Shown here piece by piece: positions 43,011 to 51,770 of a DNA stretch of 64,000 nt (within the stretch, counting starts at the first letter, position 1; every line of letters starts with the position of its first letter). A program made the translations under genes and the position numbers. The notes below the pieces were generated by a model that did no database searches, was not told the origin of the DNA, and was given only the letters and a program-made list of their open reading frames with translations. The DNA comes from PALSA-911 sp963839645 (GTDB lineage Bacteria; Pseudomonadota; Alphaproteobacteria; Acetobacterales; Acetobacteraceae): contig CAWIVZ010000001.1 of NCBI GenBank assembly GCA_963839645.1, forward strand, positions 1,240,001-1,304,000, in the 5' to 3' direction.

Positions 43011-44279
43011 CTACTGGTAGCCCTTCGGGAACGGGTTCGGCTCCATCAGGTCCTTGGTCTCGTAGACCAGGTCGTACTGGCCATCGAGCCGCGCCCGGCC
43101 GACCCGCGTCTTGCTCCACAGATGATGGTTCGGATGAATGCGCACGTAACCTTCCGGCGCACCGGTGAACTCGACGCCCGGGGAAGCCGCCGCCACCTTG
43201 TCGATGTCGAAGCTGCCGGCCTTCTCAACCGTCAGCTTCCACAGCCACGGCCCCAGATAGGCGGCCTGGGTCACGTCGCCGATCACCGACTTTTCGCCCC
43301 ACATCTTCTTGAAGGCCGGGACGAATTTCGCGTTGTTCGGGTTCTGCAGGGATTCGAAATACTTCATGCAGGCATAGGCGCCGGCGATGTTCTCCCCGCC
43401 GATGCCCTGGATCTCGTCTTCGGTCACCGAGATCGTCATCAGCGTCTGCTTGGACAGATCGATGCCGGCCGCCTTGAGTTGCTTGTAGAACGCGACGTTG
43501 GACCCGCCGACGATGATGGCGTAGATCACATCCGGCTTCTTCAGCTTGATCTTGTTGATCACCGAGTTGAACTGCGTGCTGCCGAGCGGGAAATACTCCT
43601 CGCCGACGACGCTGGTGCCGGTCAGGTGGTTCTCGATGTGCTTGCGCGCGATCTTGTTGGAGGTGCGCGGCCAGATATAGTCCGACCCCAGCAGGTAGAA
43701 GGTCTTGGCGCCCTTCTCCTTCACGATCCAATCCAGGCCGGCCAGGATCTGCTGGGTGGCCTCCTGGCCGGTGTAGATGACGTTCTTGGACTGCTCCAGC
43801 CCCTCATAGAACGTCGGATAGTACAGCATGCCGTTATACTGCTCGAACACCGGCAGCACCGCCTTGCGGGAGGCCGAGGTCCAGCAGCCCATCACCGCGG
43901 CGACCTTGTCGCTCGCCAGCAGCTTCTTCGCCTTCTCCGCGAAGGTCGGCCAATCGGAGGCGCCGTCTTCCTGGATGAACTTGATCTGCCGGCCAAGCAC
44001 GCCGCCCGAGGCGTTGATCTGGTCGATCGCCAGCTTCTCGGCTTCCACGGATCCGGTCTCGCTGATCGCCATGGTGCCGGTGATGGAGTGCAGGATGCCC
44101 ACGGTGACGGTATCGTCGGTCACCGCCAGGCCGGTGGTATTCACCGCCGCCGTCGCCGGCTTGTCCGCGGCGAACCCGGCGCGCGGCAGCAACGCCGCGG
44201 CCGGCAGCGCCGCCATGCCCATCAACAGCCGCCGGCGCATTGCCGAAGCCGGTCCGGTATCATCCATTCTGTCTGTCAT
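43011..44279 (-). CDS. urtA: urea/amide ABC transporter substrate-binding protein UrtA
   Basis: Periplasmic PBP type I protein of 422 residues. Signal: RRRLLMGMAALPAAALLPRAGFAA, with an Arg-Arg-Arg stretch compatible with Tat export. Mature part: VTVGILHSITGTMAISETGS, AEKLAIDQINASGGVLGRQIKF, EDGASDWPTFAEKAKKLL, VMGCWTSASRKAVLPVFE, LLGSDYIWPRTSNKIARKH, the UrtA/FmdD/AmiC-group blocks for urea and short amides. ATG at 44279 has AGGGGTGA ahead; internal ATGs exist at 44267 and 44240. First gene of the leftward urt-fmd operon and divergent from the permease-kinase gene. Confidence 0.95.
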   Translation of the reverse strand: MTDRMDDTGPASAMRRRLLMGMAALPAAALLPRAGFAADKPATAAVNTTGLAVTDDTVTVGILHSITGTMAISETGSVEAEKLAIDQINASGGVLGRQIKFIQEDGASDWPTFAEKAKKLLASDKVAAVMGCWTSASRKAVLPVFEQYNGMLYYPTFYEGLEQSKNVIYTGQEATQQILAGLDWIVKEKGAKTFYLLGSDYIWPRTSNKIARKHIENHLTGTSVVGEEYFPLGSTQFNSVINKIKLKKPDVIYAIIVGGSNVAFYKQLKAAGIDLSKQTLMTISVTEDEIQGIGGENIAGAYACMKYFESLQNPNNAKFVPAFKKMWGEKSVIGDVTQAAYLGPWLWKLTVEKAGSFDIDKVAAASPGVEFTGAPEGYVRIHPNHHLWSKTRVGRARLDGQYDLVYETKDLMEPNPFPKGYQ

Positions 44280-44389
44280 GCGTCACCCCTGAGGAAGATT
44301 TCTGCCCCGGCCTGGCGCCCCCCGCTTTCACCGAGGACCGTGCCGATCGCCTGTCTCGACCGAAACGCTCGCAGGCCATGCTGCAGTGC

Positions 44390-44413
44390 GGTATACGTCA
44401 AAATGCGTATACC
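44390..44413. promoter_or_regulatory. 24-bp palindromic operator candidate between urtA and the permease-kinase gene
   Basis: GGTATACG (44390-44397) and CGTATACC (44406-44413) are perfect inverted copies separated by eight bases. The site lies 111 bases upstream of urtA and 158 bases upstream of the kinase gene, the only conspicuous dyad in the 291-base divergent region. A dimeric regulator, perhaps the LuxR-type response regulator at 47954 or a GntR-like protein (GTATAC cores), could control both arms; this is inference. Confidence 0.55.
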
Positions 44414-44570
44414 GGTCCGGGAGACCCAATGTTTGACTGGGATGCGATAATGCGGTTTCGAATGTCTTCGGGACCGTCAGAAAGGATCAAGACCAAGCCG
44501 TGAAATGGATCAAGAACCAGGTTCCGCGGGATTTAGCGCGGACAGTGGAAATTGACGGAAATACTGCCGC

Positions 44571-47500
44571 ATGAGCGCACGCCAGCGCATCGTCCGGGTT
44601 CGGCGCGAGTATAACCAATGGGTCGGCAACCAGACCCTGGAGGATTACTCGCTGCGCTTCACCGCCAAGCGCGCCCGCCGCTGGTCCTCGCTGCGCGTCG
44701 CGAATACGGCGCTCGGCGCCATCTCGTTCCTGGCGCTGGAAGCGATCGGCGGCACCATCACGCTCAATTACGGCTTTCCCAACGCCGCCGCCGCCATTCT
44801 GCTGGTGGGAACGCTGATCTTCGCCGCCGGCCTGCCGATCGCCTATTACGCCGCGCGCTACGGGGTGGACATCGACCTGCTCACCCGCGGCGCCGGCTTC
44901 GGCTATATCGGCTCCACCATCACCTCGGTGATCTACGCCTCGTTCACCTTCATCTTCTTCGCCATCGAGGCGGCGATCCTGGCCACCGTGCTGGATACCT
45001 GCCTCGGCCTGCCGCTTTGGATCGGCTACATCCTCTGCGCCATCGTCGTCATCCCACTGGTTACGCACGGCATCACGTTCATCAGCCGCTTCCAGCGCTG
45101 GAGCCAGCCGGTGTGGATCTTCCTGCAGGTCCTGCCATTTCCCTTCATCGCCGCGGCGGGCACCGGCAGCTTCCGCGACTGGACGGAATTTGCCGGCACT
45201 GGCGTGGCGCAAGCGGCGGGGTTCGACCTGATGCTGTTCGGTGCCGCCGCGTCCGTGGTGTTCTCGCTGGTGGCGCAGATCGGCGAGCAGGTGGACTTCC
45301 TGCGCTTTCTTCCGGTGGAACCGCCCGCGCGGCGGTGGCGCTGGTGGGTGGCGCTGGTCTCGGCCGGTCCCGGCTGGATCGTGATCGGCGTGGTCAAGCT
45401 GCTGGCCGGCTCGTTCCTGTCCTTCCTGGCGCTGCGTTCCGGCGTGTTCGCGGACATGGCCGCGCAGCCGACCGAAATGTACCGCGTCGCCTTCGGCTAT
45501 GTGATCTCGCCGCCCGCCGCGGCGACCGTGCTGGCGGCGCTGTTCGTCGCCGTCTCGCAGGTGAAGATCAACATCACCAACGCCTATGCCGGCTCCATCG
45601 CCTGGTCGAATTTCTTCTCCCGCCTCACCCACAGCCACCCCGGGCGCGTCGTCTGGCTGGTGTTCAACGTGGCGATCGCGCTGCTGCTGATGGAGCTCGG
45701 CATCTACGGTGCCATCGAGCACATCCTCTCGCTCTATGCCCATGTCGCCGCCGCCTGGGTCGGCGCGCTGGTCGCCGATCTCGTCATCAACAAGCCGATC
45801 GGCCTCAGCCCGCCCTATATCGAGTTCAAGCGCGCGCATCTGTACGACATCAATCCGGTCGGCGTCGGCGCGATGGTCCTCGCGGTCGCGGTTTCCTTCG
45901 CCGCCTATGGCGGGCTGTTCGGTGCCGTGCTCGGGGCGTTCTCGCCCTTCCTGGCCTTCGCTGTCGCGTTCCTCGCCGCCCCCGCCATCGCCCTGGCCAC
46001 GCGCGGGCGCTTCTACATCGCCCGCAAGCCGCGTGCCCACTGGGCGCGGGAAAACGTGATCCGCTGCTGTATCTGCGAACATGAATTCGAGCCGGAGGAC
46101 ATGGCGTTCTGTCCGGCCTATAGCGGCCCGATCTGCTCGCTCTGCTGCTCGCTCGACGCGCGCTGCGGCGACAGTTGCAAACCGGCGCCGCAATTCGGCG
46201 CCCGCCTGCTGGATGAACTCCGCCGCGTGCTTCCCGCCCGCGCCGCTGACGTCATGGACGGCATCCCATGGCGGTTCATCGGGGTTTTCTGCCTGTTCAG
46301 CTTCCTGATCGGCGTCATCCTCACCGCCATCTATATGCAAACCACGCTCGACGACCCCGGCGCCCGGTTCGTGGTCGCCTCGGCCTTTTGGAAGGCGTTC
46401 TTCATCCTGGTGCCGATCGTCGGCGTCGCCGCCTGGCTGCTGGTGCTGGCCCATCGCAGCCGCCAGGTGGCGCAGGAGGAAATCCGCCGGCAGACCGCGT
46501 TGCTGATGCACGAAATCCGCGCGCATGAACGCACCGACGCCGAGCTGGGAAGGGCCAAGGAAGCCGCCGAGGCCGCCAATCTCGCCAAGAGCCGCTACGT
46601 CGTCGGGCTCAGCCATGAGCTGCGCACGCCGCTGAACGCCGTGCTGGGCTACGCACAGCTGCTGGAGCGCGACCGCGCGATCCCCGAGCACCGCCGCGGG
46701 GCCGTGCGGATGATCCGCCGCAGCGGGGAACATCTGGCCGGGCTGATCGAGGGGCTGCTGGACATCTCGAAGATCGAGGCGGGGCGCATCGAAATCTACC
46801 GCGACCAGGTGCGGCCCGCCGATTTCCTCGATCAGCTGGTCGGCATGTTCCGGCTGCAGGCGGAGGCAAAGGGGATCGGCTTTTGCTTCGTTCGTCCGGA
46901 GAACCTGCCGGAAACCGTCTATACCGATGAAAAGCGCCTGCGCCAGATCCTGATCAATCTGCTTTCCAACGCGGTCAAGTTCACGGAAGCGGGAGAGGTC
47001 AGCCTGCGGGTGCGCTGGCGCAGTCCGATCGCGGAATTCGAGGTGCAGGACACCGGACCCGGCATCCCGATCGAGGACCAGAACCGCATCTTCGAGCCCT
47101 TCCAGCGCGTCGGTTCCCACGCCGCCCCCGGCGTCGGGCTCGGCCTGACCATCACGAAACTGCTCACCCAGATCCTCGGCGGCGAACTGACGCTTGCCAG
47201 CAAGGCGGGCCAGGGCAGCCTGTTCCGGGTGCGGCTGATGCTGTCGGAGGCCGCGGTCACCGCCAACCCGGCGCCGGTGGAGCCGGATATCCTCGGCTAT
47301 GAGGGCCGGCGCCTGCACATCCTCGTTGCCGATGACGACATGGCGCATCGCGGCCTGATCGACGATGTGCTGTCCCCGCTTGGCTTCATCGTCACCGGCG
47401 CGCCGGATGGTCCTGCCTGCCTGCGCATGGCGGCGGCGGCCAAGGTCGATCTGTTCCTGATCGACATTTCCATGCCCGGCATGGATGGCTGGGAACTCGC

Positions 47501-47936
47501 CCGCGCGCTGCGCCGTGGCGGCCATCCCGACACGCCCATCATCATCGTCTCCGCCAATGCCGGCGAGCTGCGCGGCACGGAAATCGGCGACGTCCATCAC
47601 AACGAGGTGCTCGCCAAGCCGATCTCCATCCCGTTGCTGCTGGAACAGATCGGCCGGCTGCTGCGCGTCGATTGGCTCGCCCTCGGCACAGCCACGGATA
47701 CGCCGCTGGCCTGCCCGGTGCCGCCGGCCGGCGCGATGACCCGCGGCCAATTGAACGACCTGCGCCAACTCGGCTCCATCGGCTATGTCCGCGGCATCGA
47801 GGCGCGGCTGCTGGAACTGGAGGCGGAAGCGCCGCCGCTGGAGCCCTATCTCAGCCATCTGCGGGCCCTGGTGCAGGAATTCCGGCTGCCGGCCTTCATG
47901 CAGGCGCTGGATGTCGCCGAACCCGGTGTGCGCTGA
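44571..47936 (+). CDS. NCS1 permease-histidine kinase-receiver fusion (hybrid sensor kinase)
   Basis: 1121-residue inner-membrane hybrid kinase. Residues 1 to about 480 form an NCS1 (purine/cytosine/allantoin permease) domain with about 12 helices: NQTLEDYSLRFTAKRARRWSSLRVANTALGAI (in segments), ALEAIGGTITLNYGFPNAAAAIL, LLTRGAGFGYIGSTI. A Cys-rich cluster at about 499-535 (CCICEHEFEPEDMAFC, ICSLCC, RCGDSC) follows, then two helices (570-640). HisKA has His682 in GLSHELRTPLNAVLGYAQ. The ATPase blocks are LLSNAVKFTEAGE, DTGPGIPIEDQNRIFEPF and GLGLTITKLL. A receiver has Asp965 in FLIDISMPGMDGWE, and a 120-residue tail ends the protein. It likely senses a nitrogenous ligand via the permease and signals to the adjacent regulator. 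Ligand and transport activity are unknown. Confidence 0.92.
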   Translation: MSARQRIVRVRREYNQWVGNQTLEDYSLRFTAKRARRWSSLRVANTALGAISFLALEAIGGTITLNYGFPNAAAAILLVGTLIFAAGLPIAYYAARYGVDIDLLTRGAGFGYIGSTITSVIYASFTFIFFAIEAAILATVLDTCLGLPLWIGYILCAIVVIPLVTHGITFISRFQRWSQPVWIFLQVLPFPFIAAAGTGSFRDWTEFAGTGVAQAAGFDLMLFGAAASVVFSLVAQIGEQVDFLRFLPVEPPARRWRWWVALVSAGPGWIVIGVVKLLAGSFLSFLALRSGVFADMAAQPTEMYRVAFGYVISPPAAATVLAALFVAVSQVKINITNAYAGSIAWSNFFSRLTHSHPGRVVWLVFNVAIALLLMELGIYGAIEHILSLYAHVAAAWVGALVADLVINKPIGLSPPYIEFKRAHLYDINPVGVGAMVLAVAVSFAAYGGLFGAVLGAFSPFLAFAVAFLAAPAIALATRGRFYIARKPRAHWARENVIRCCICEHEFEPEDMAFCPAYSGPICSLCCSLDARCGDSCKPAPQFGARLLDELRRVLPARAADVMDGIPWRFIGVFCLFSFLIGVILTAIYMQTTLDDPGARFVVASAFWKAFFILVPIVGVAAWLLVLAHRSRQVAQEEIRRQTALLMHEIRAHERTDAELGRAKEAAEAANLAKSRYVVGLSHELRTPLNAVLGYAQLLERDRAIPEHRRGAVRMIRRSGEHLAGLIEGLLDISKIEAGRIEIYRDQVRPADFLDQLVGMFRLQAEAKGIGFCFVRPENLPETVYTDEKRLRQILINLLSNAVKFTEAGEVSLRVRWRSPIAEFEVQDTGPGIPIEDQNRIFEPFQRVGSHAAPGVGLGLTITKLLTQILGGELTLASKAGQGSLFRVRLMLSEAAVTANPAPVEPDILGYEGRRLHILVADDDMAHRGLIDDVLSPLGFIVTGAPDGPACLRMAAAAKVDLFLIDISMPGMDGWELARALRRGGHPDTPIIIVSANAGELRGTEIGDVHHNEVLAKPISIPLLLEQIGRLLRVDWLALGTATDTPLACPVPPAGAMTRGQLNDLRQLGSIGYVRGIEARLLELEAEAPPLEPYLSHLRALVQEFRLPAFMQALDVAEPGVR

Positions 47937-47953
47937 GATGGGAAGGGGCTGAC

Positions 47954-48868
47954 ATGGGGCCGCGCGACATCGTGCTCGTCGTCGATGATTTACCGGGCAC
48001 GCTGGGCATGCTCACCTATGCGCTGGAGGAAGCCGGCTACACGGTTCTGGTCGCCGCCGACGGGGCCAGCGCGGTCGCGCTGGTGGAGCGGGTAACGCCG
48101 GATATCGTGCTGATGGACGCGGTCATGCCGGGCATGGACGGGTTCGAGGCAACGCGGCGGATCAAACAAAGCCACGCGACCGCCGGCGTGCCGGTGATCT
48201 TCATGACCGGCCTGAAGGATACCGACAGCATCGTGAAGGGCCTCGGGGCCGGTGGTGTGGACTACGTCACCAAGCCCGTCGCGCCGGACGAGATCATCGC
48301 CCGCATCAAGGTGCATCTCGCCAACGCCCGCCAGGCGAAGTCCGCGCACCAGGAGCTCGATACCACCGGCCGCTTCCTGCTCGCCGTGGATCGCACCGGC
48401 CAGATAAGCTGGTGCACGCCGCAGGCGGCCCGCCTGCTGAGCGAGGGCGGCAGCGGCGACGCCACCGCGCTGCCCGCCGAGCTTGTCGCCGGCCTCATCG
48501 AGCAGTCCACCGGAACCGCCGATCCGGCATCCGCGCGAACCTCGTTCCTGCTGCAACGAAATGCCGTCGCGCTGGAGATTTCCTATATCGGCCGGGTGGG
48601 GCCGGGCGAATTCCTCCTGCGCCTGGTCGAAGCCAGGCCACCGGAGGATGCCGGCCTGCTGAAACTGCGGCTCGGCCTGACCACCCGTGAGGCCGAGGTG
48701 CTGTTCTGGCTGGCCCGCGGCAAGCAGAGCCGCGACATCGCCGAAATCCTCGGCATGAGCCCGCGCACGGTCAACAAGCATCTGGAACAGGCCTACACCA
48801 AGCTCGGCATCGAGAACCGCGCCGCCGCGGTGGCGCTGGCGGTGCGCGCGCTGACCGCGCAGGACTGA
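47954..48868 (+). CDS. LuxR-type response regulator
   Basis: 304-residue regulator. The N-terminal receiver VLVVDDLPGTLGMLTYALEEAGY has the acidic pair, phospho-acceptor Asp near residue 55 in DIVLMDAVMPGMDGFEATRR, Thr in IFMTGLKD and Lys in VTKPVAPDEIIARI. A central 110-residue linker contains a PAS-like or degenerate sensory segment (FLLAVDRTGQISWCTPQAARLL). The C-terminal LuxR helix-turn-helix is LTTREAEVLFWLARGKQSRDIAEILGMSPRTVNKHLEQAYTKLGI (in segments). A GGAAGGGG site and a 17-base gap follow the kinase gene, so it is the cognate output. The urtA upstream palindrome is a candidate target. Confidence 0.93.
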   Translation: MGPRDIVLVVDDLPGTLGMLTYALEEAGYTVLVAADGASAVALVERVTPDIVLMDAVMPGMDGFEATRRIKQSHATAGVPVIFMTGLKDTDSIVKGLGAGGVDYVTKPVAPDEIIARIKVHLANARQAKSAHQELDTTGRFLLAVDRTGQISWCTPQAARLLSEGGSGDATALPAELVAGLIEQSTGTADPASARTSFLLQRNAVALEISYIGRVGPGEFLLRLVEARPPEDAGLLKLRLGLTTREAEVLFWLARGKQSRDIAEILGMSPRTVNKHLEQAYTKLGIENRAAAVALAVRALTAQD

Positions 48869-48900
48869 ACAGGCGAAGCCTTCCCGGCTCGCGCGCCGGC

Positions 48901-50607
48901 TCAGCCCGGCTCGCGCCCCGCAGCGGCGACGAAGGCTCCCAGTTCACTTTCCAGCGTTGCGCCGCGGGCGATTCCCAGCGCCTGGTCCCGCAGCCCTTCC
49001 GCCCGCAGCACGTCGCGCACACTGCCCCGTGCACCGGTGATCACCAGGCGGACGTTGCGCGCGTGCAGCTTGTCCTGAAGGTCCGAGACCATGCGCGCCC
49101 CGGCCAGATCCATCATCGGGGACGCCGAGAGATCGCAGAACACGGCCCGCACGTCACGTGCCTGCGCGGCATCGAGATGAGCGAGAATGCTGGTCGATAC
49201 GTGCTCCGCGTTGAGATAGAGCACCGACGCCTCCGGGCGGACGGCCAGCGCCCCGGCCAGGGGTTCGTTGTCCGGATGGCGCTGAATGTCGGAGAAGGCC
49301 GTGGTGCCGGGAATGCGGCCGAGCACCGCGACATGCGGGACCGAGGCATAGGCAAACAGCAGCAACGCGGAGATCAGGGCGGCGAGCAGCACGCCTTGCA
49401 GGATGCCGAGCAGCAGCACGCCGACCAGGGCCGCCAGCGCGCTGAAGAAATCCATGCGGCTGGCGCGGTACATATGCCGCAGCGCGGGAATGTCGATGAG
49501 GCCGTAAACGGCGGTCAGCACGACGGCCGCCAGCATCGCCCGGGGCATGCCGGCGAGCAGGGAGGTCAGGTACAGCAGGCAAAGCGCCAGCGTCCCCGAG
49601 GCGAACACCAGCGAGAGGCGGGAGCGGGCGCCGGCCTTTTCGTTGACCGCGGTCTGCGACAGCCCGCCCGCCACCGGGTAGCCGCCCACCGCGGCGGCGG
49701 CCAGATTTGCCGCGGCGAGGCCGAGCAGCTCGCGCCGCGGGCTGATCGTCTCCCCGTGCCTGGCGGCGAAGGCGCGGGCGGCCGCCACCCCCTCGATATA
49801 GGCAAGCAGCATGCAACCCGCGGCCAGCCCGACGATCCCCTCCTGGTCGCGCAACTCCATCGAAGGCCATACGAGCCTGGGCAGTCCCGGCGGGATGGCT
49901 CCGGTCGTGGCGACCCCGAAACGCGTCAGACCGAGCAGCGCGACCGCGAGGATCGACAGCGCGACCACGCCGAGCGCGACCGGCCGGCCCGGCAGCCAGC
50001 GCTCGCCGCACCAGAGCAACACCAGGGCCGTCAGGCCGAGGGCGAGCGTGGCCAGGTTGGTCCCGCCAAGCTGTCCGGCCAGCAGCACCAGCCGTTCCGA
50101 GAGGTTATGGCCGCCGCCGCTGACGCCGAGCAGCGCCGGAAGCTGCGTGATGGCGATGGTCAATCCTGCGCCGGCCTTGAACCCGGTCAGCACGCTGTCG
50201 CTGATCAGCTTCACCAGCACGCTCAACCGGAAGGCCCAGGCAATCAGGCAGAGAACCCCGGCGCCGAGGGCCGCCGCCGTGGCGATCTGGGCGTAATGGA
50301 CCGCATCGTTGCCCGCGAGGCCGGCGACGGTGCCCGCGATCATCAGCGAAATGGCGGATGTGGGGCCGATCGCCAGATAGCGCGAGGAACCGGCGAGCGC
50401 ATAGCCGAGCCCGCCCAGCAGATAGCCATAGACACCCACCTGCGGCGGCAGGCCGGCCAGGGTCGCATAGGCCAGCGAGACGGGAATGGCATAGGCCGCG
50501 AGCGTGACCCCGGCGACGATGTCCGGCGCCAGCCACGACAGGGAATAGCCGGACAGCAGGGAATAGTCAGGGCGCTTGCCGGATGCCTCGGAGGTAGGTT
50601 CGGCCAC
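48901..50607 (-). CDS. SulP family inorganic anion transporter with STAS domain
   Basis: 568-residue SLC26/SulP carrier (sulfate, bicarbonate or another anion). The 14-helix domain begins LAPDIVAGVTLAAYAIPVSLAYATLAGLPPQVGVYGYL (in segments) and has YLAIGPTSAISLMIAGTV, LGLAAANLAAAAVGGYPVAGGLSQTAVN; the C-terminal STAS domain (from about 450) includes VLYLNAEHVSTSIL and FCDLSASPMMDLAGARMV. GTG at 50607 is chosen because GAGGAA lies ahead; the longer frame to 50745 has no homology and includes a small direct repeat (GTGGCAGACTGA twice, about 50699-50727). Ion specificity cannot be deduced. Confidence 0.9.
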   Translation of the reverse strand: MAEPTSEASGKRPDYSLLSGYSLSWLAPDIVAGVTLAAYAIPVSLAYATLAGLPPQVGVYGYLLGGLGYALAGSSRYLAIGPTSAISLMIAGTVAGLAGNDAVHYAQIATAAALGAGVLCLIAWAFRLSVLVKLISDSVLTGFKAGAGLTIAITQLPALLGVSGGGHNLSERLVLLAGQLGGTNLATLALGLTALVLLWCGERWLPGRPVALGVVALSILAVALLGLTRFGVATTGAIPPGLPRLVWPSMELRDQEGIVGLAAGCMLLAYIEGVAAARAFAARHGETISPRRELLGLAAANLAAAAVGGYPVAGGLSQTAVNEKAGARSRLSLVFASGTLALCLLYLTSLLAGMPRAMLAAVVLTAVYGLIDIPALRHMYRASRMDFFSALAALVGVLLLGILQGVLLAALISALLLFAYASVPHVAVLGRIPGTTAFSDIQRHPDNEPLAGALAVRPEASVLYLNAEHVSTSILAHLDAAQARDVRAVFCDLSASPMMDLAGARMVSDLQDKLHARNVRLVITGARGSVRDVLRAEGLRDQALGIARGATLESELGAFVAAAGREPG

Positions 50608-50795
50608 GGCCAGTTCCTCACGGTTCCTCGTCTCTGCCACCTGGAACCAAACCGCGGCGCCGGCATTGATCTGGCTCAACCTGTCGCGGGCGGCAATCGT
50701 GGCAGACTGAGGGATGGTGGCAGACTGAACAATCTTCGGCGGCACCGTTCAACCCGAACGCCAGACCAGGCCGCCGCCATGCCGGAGGAAGGTGG

Positions 50796-51335
50796 ATGCC
50801 GGACAAGCGATCGACAACCCGTCAGCTTCTGCTGCTGCGCCATGCCAAGTCCTCCTGGGACGATCCGTCCCTGTCCGATCACGAGCGCCCCCTGAGCAAG
50901 CGCGGACACAAGGCAGCGACGGCAATGCGCCACCTGATGCGCGCGAAGCACCTTGTTCCCGATCTCGTGATCGTGTCTGATGCGCGGCGAACGCTGGAGA
51001 CGCTGGCGGCGCTGCAGCCCTGGGACAGCCCGCCGGCGATCGACACGACCGGGGACCTCTATCTCGCCTCGGCCGAGGAGATGCTGGAGGTGCTGCGCCG
51101 GGTGGGCGCCAAGGTTCGCAGCGTCCTGCTGATCGGCCACAATCCCGGCATGCAGGAACTGGCCCTGCTGCTCGAAGGAGGCTCGGCGGAGGGGAAAGCC
51201 GGCAAGCTCGTCGCGCGAGTGGCCAAATCCTACCCGACCGGCGCCCTCGCCGAATTCGCACTCAGCACGTCCTGGTCCGAGATCGACGCGGGCACCGGGC
51301 GACTGACCCGCTTCGTGACCCCGCGCGAACTGTAG
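50796..51335 (+). CDS. SixA-like histidine phosphatase
   Basis: 179-residue histidine-phosphatase (phosphoglycerate-mutase-like) protein of the SixA type, which dephosphorylates phosphohistidine proteins. LLLLRHAKSSWDDPSLSDHERPLSKRG has the RHG-like Arg15-His16 catalytic pair, VIVSDARRTLETL the second Arg, and VLLIGHNPGMQELALLL the second His115. No signal peptide. Possible targets include the phosphotransfer system or the nearby hybrid kinase, but that is speculation. Confidence 0.9.
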   Translation: MPDKRSTTRQLLLLRHAKSSWDDPSLSDHERPLSKRGHKAATAMRHLMRAKHLVPDLVIVSDARRTLETLAALQPWDSPPAIDTTGDLYLASAEEMLEVLRRVGAKVRSVLLIGHNPGMQELALLLEGGSAEGKAGKLVARVAKSYPTGALAEFALSTSWSEIDAGTGRLTRFVTPREL

Positions 51336-51344
51336 CCCACGCCG

Positions 51345-51770
51345 TCAGGCGGCCCTGAAACCCAGCACCGCCGACCCCGACGTGGTGACCGTGCCTTCGG
51401 GGTTCAGCACAAACAGCTCCACCGTCACCCGCCGCTTCACCGGATCGACCGATTTCACCGTGCCGCCGGTCCGCAGGGCCTCGCCCAGATAGCAGGCCCG
51501 GCGATTGGCATACTCGAATTCCAGCAGTTCAGCCGCGTCGCCGGCCCATTCCAGCACCACCTGCGTCAGCCAGTCGCCCTGCAGCGGGCCGTCCACCACG
51601 ATGCAAGGGTGCTTCTCCACCTCGGTCGTGTATTCCACATCGTAATGGATGCGGTGCGCGTTCCAGATCGCCGCGTTGTAGAGAAACAGGGACACGTTGG
51701 TGGGCGTGTAGCTGCGCCCGGGCAGCGTGTCGCCGATCCGTATGGTTTCGAACTGCACCATGGTTTTCAC
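51345..51770 (-). CDS. MaoC-like hot-dog dehydratase, partner subunit 2
   Basis: Hot-dog-fold protein of 141 residues similar to the C-terminal hydratase half of MaoC/HTD2-type enzymes. FETIRIGDTLPGRSYTPTNVSLFLYNAAIWNAHRIHYD carries the catalytic Asn/Asp-His segment (R-I-H-Y-D), followed by VVDGPLQGDWLTQVVLEWAG and the strand FEYANRRACYLGE. GTG at 51770 is supported by a GTGA overlap with the preceding gene; ATG at 51761 is the alternative. The two proteins probably form a heterodimeric enoyl-CoA or mesaconyl-CoA-type hydratase. Confidence 0.82.
   Translation of the reverse strand: MKTMVQFETIRIGDTLPGRSYTPTNVSLFLYNAAIWNAHRIHYDVEYTTEVEKHPCIVVDGPLQGDWLTQVVLEWAGDAAELLEFEYANRRACYLGEALRTGGTVKSVDPVKRRVTVELFVLNPEGTVTTSGSAVLGFRAA

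Noticed and set aside
44487..47858. Open frame of 1123 codons antisense to the permease-kinase gene
   Set aside because: Low-complexity, Arg/Gly/Asp/His-rich translation with no domain; it is the usual mirror of a long GC-rich coding frame.
50608..50745. 46-residue N-terminal extension of the SulP transporter
   Set aside because: It includes a short direct repeat (GTGGCAGACTGA), has no homology and lacks a good ribosome site, unlike GTG 50607.
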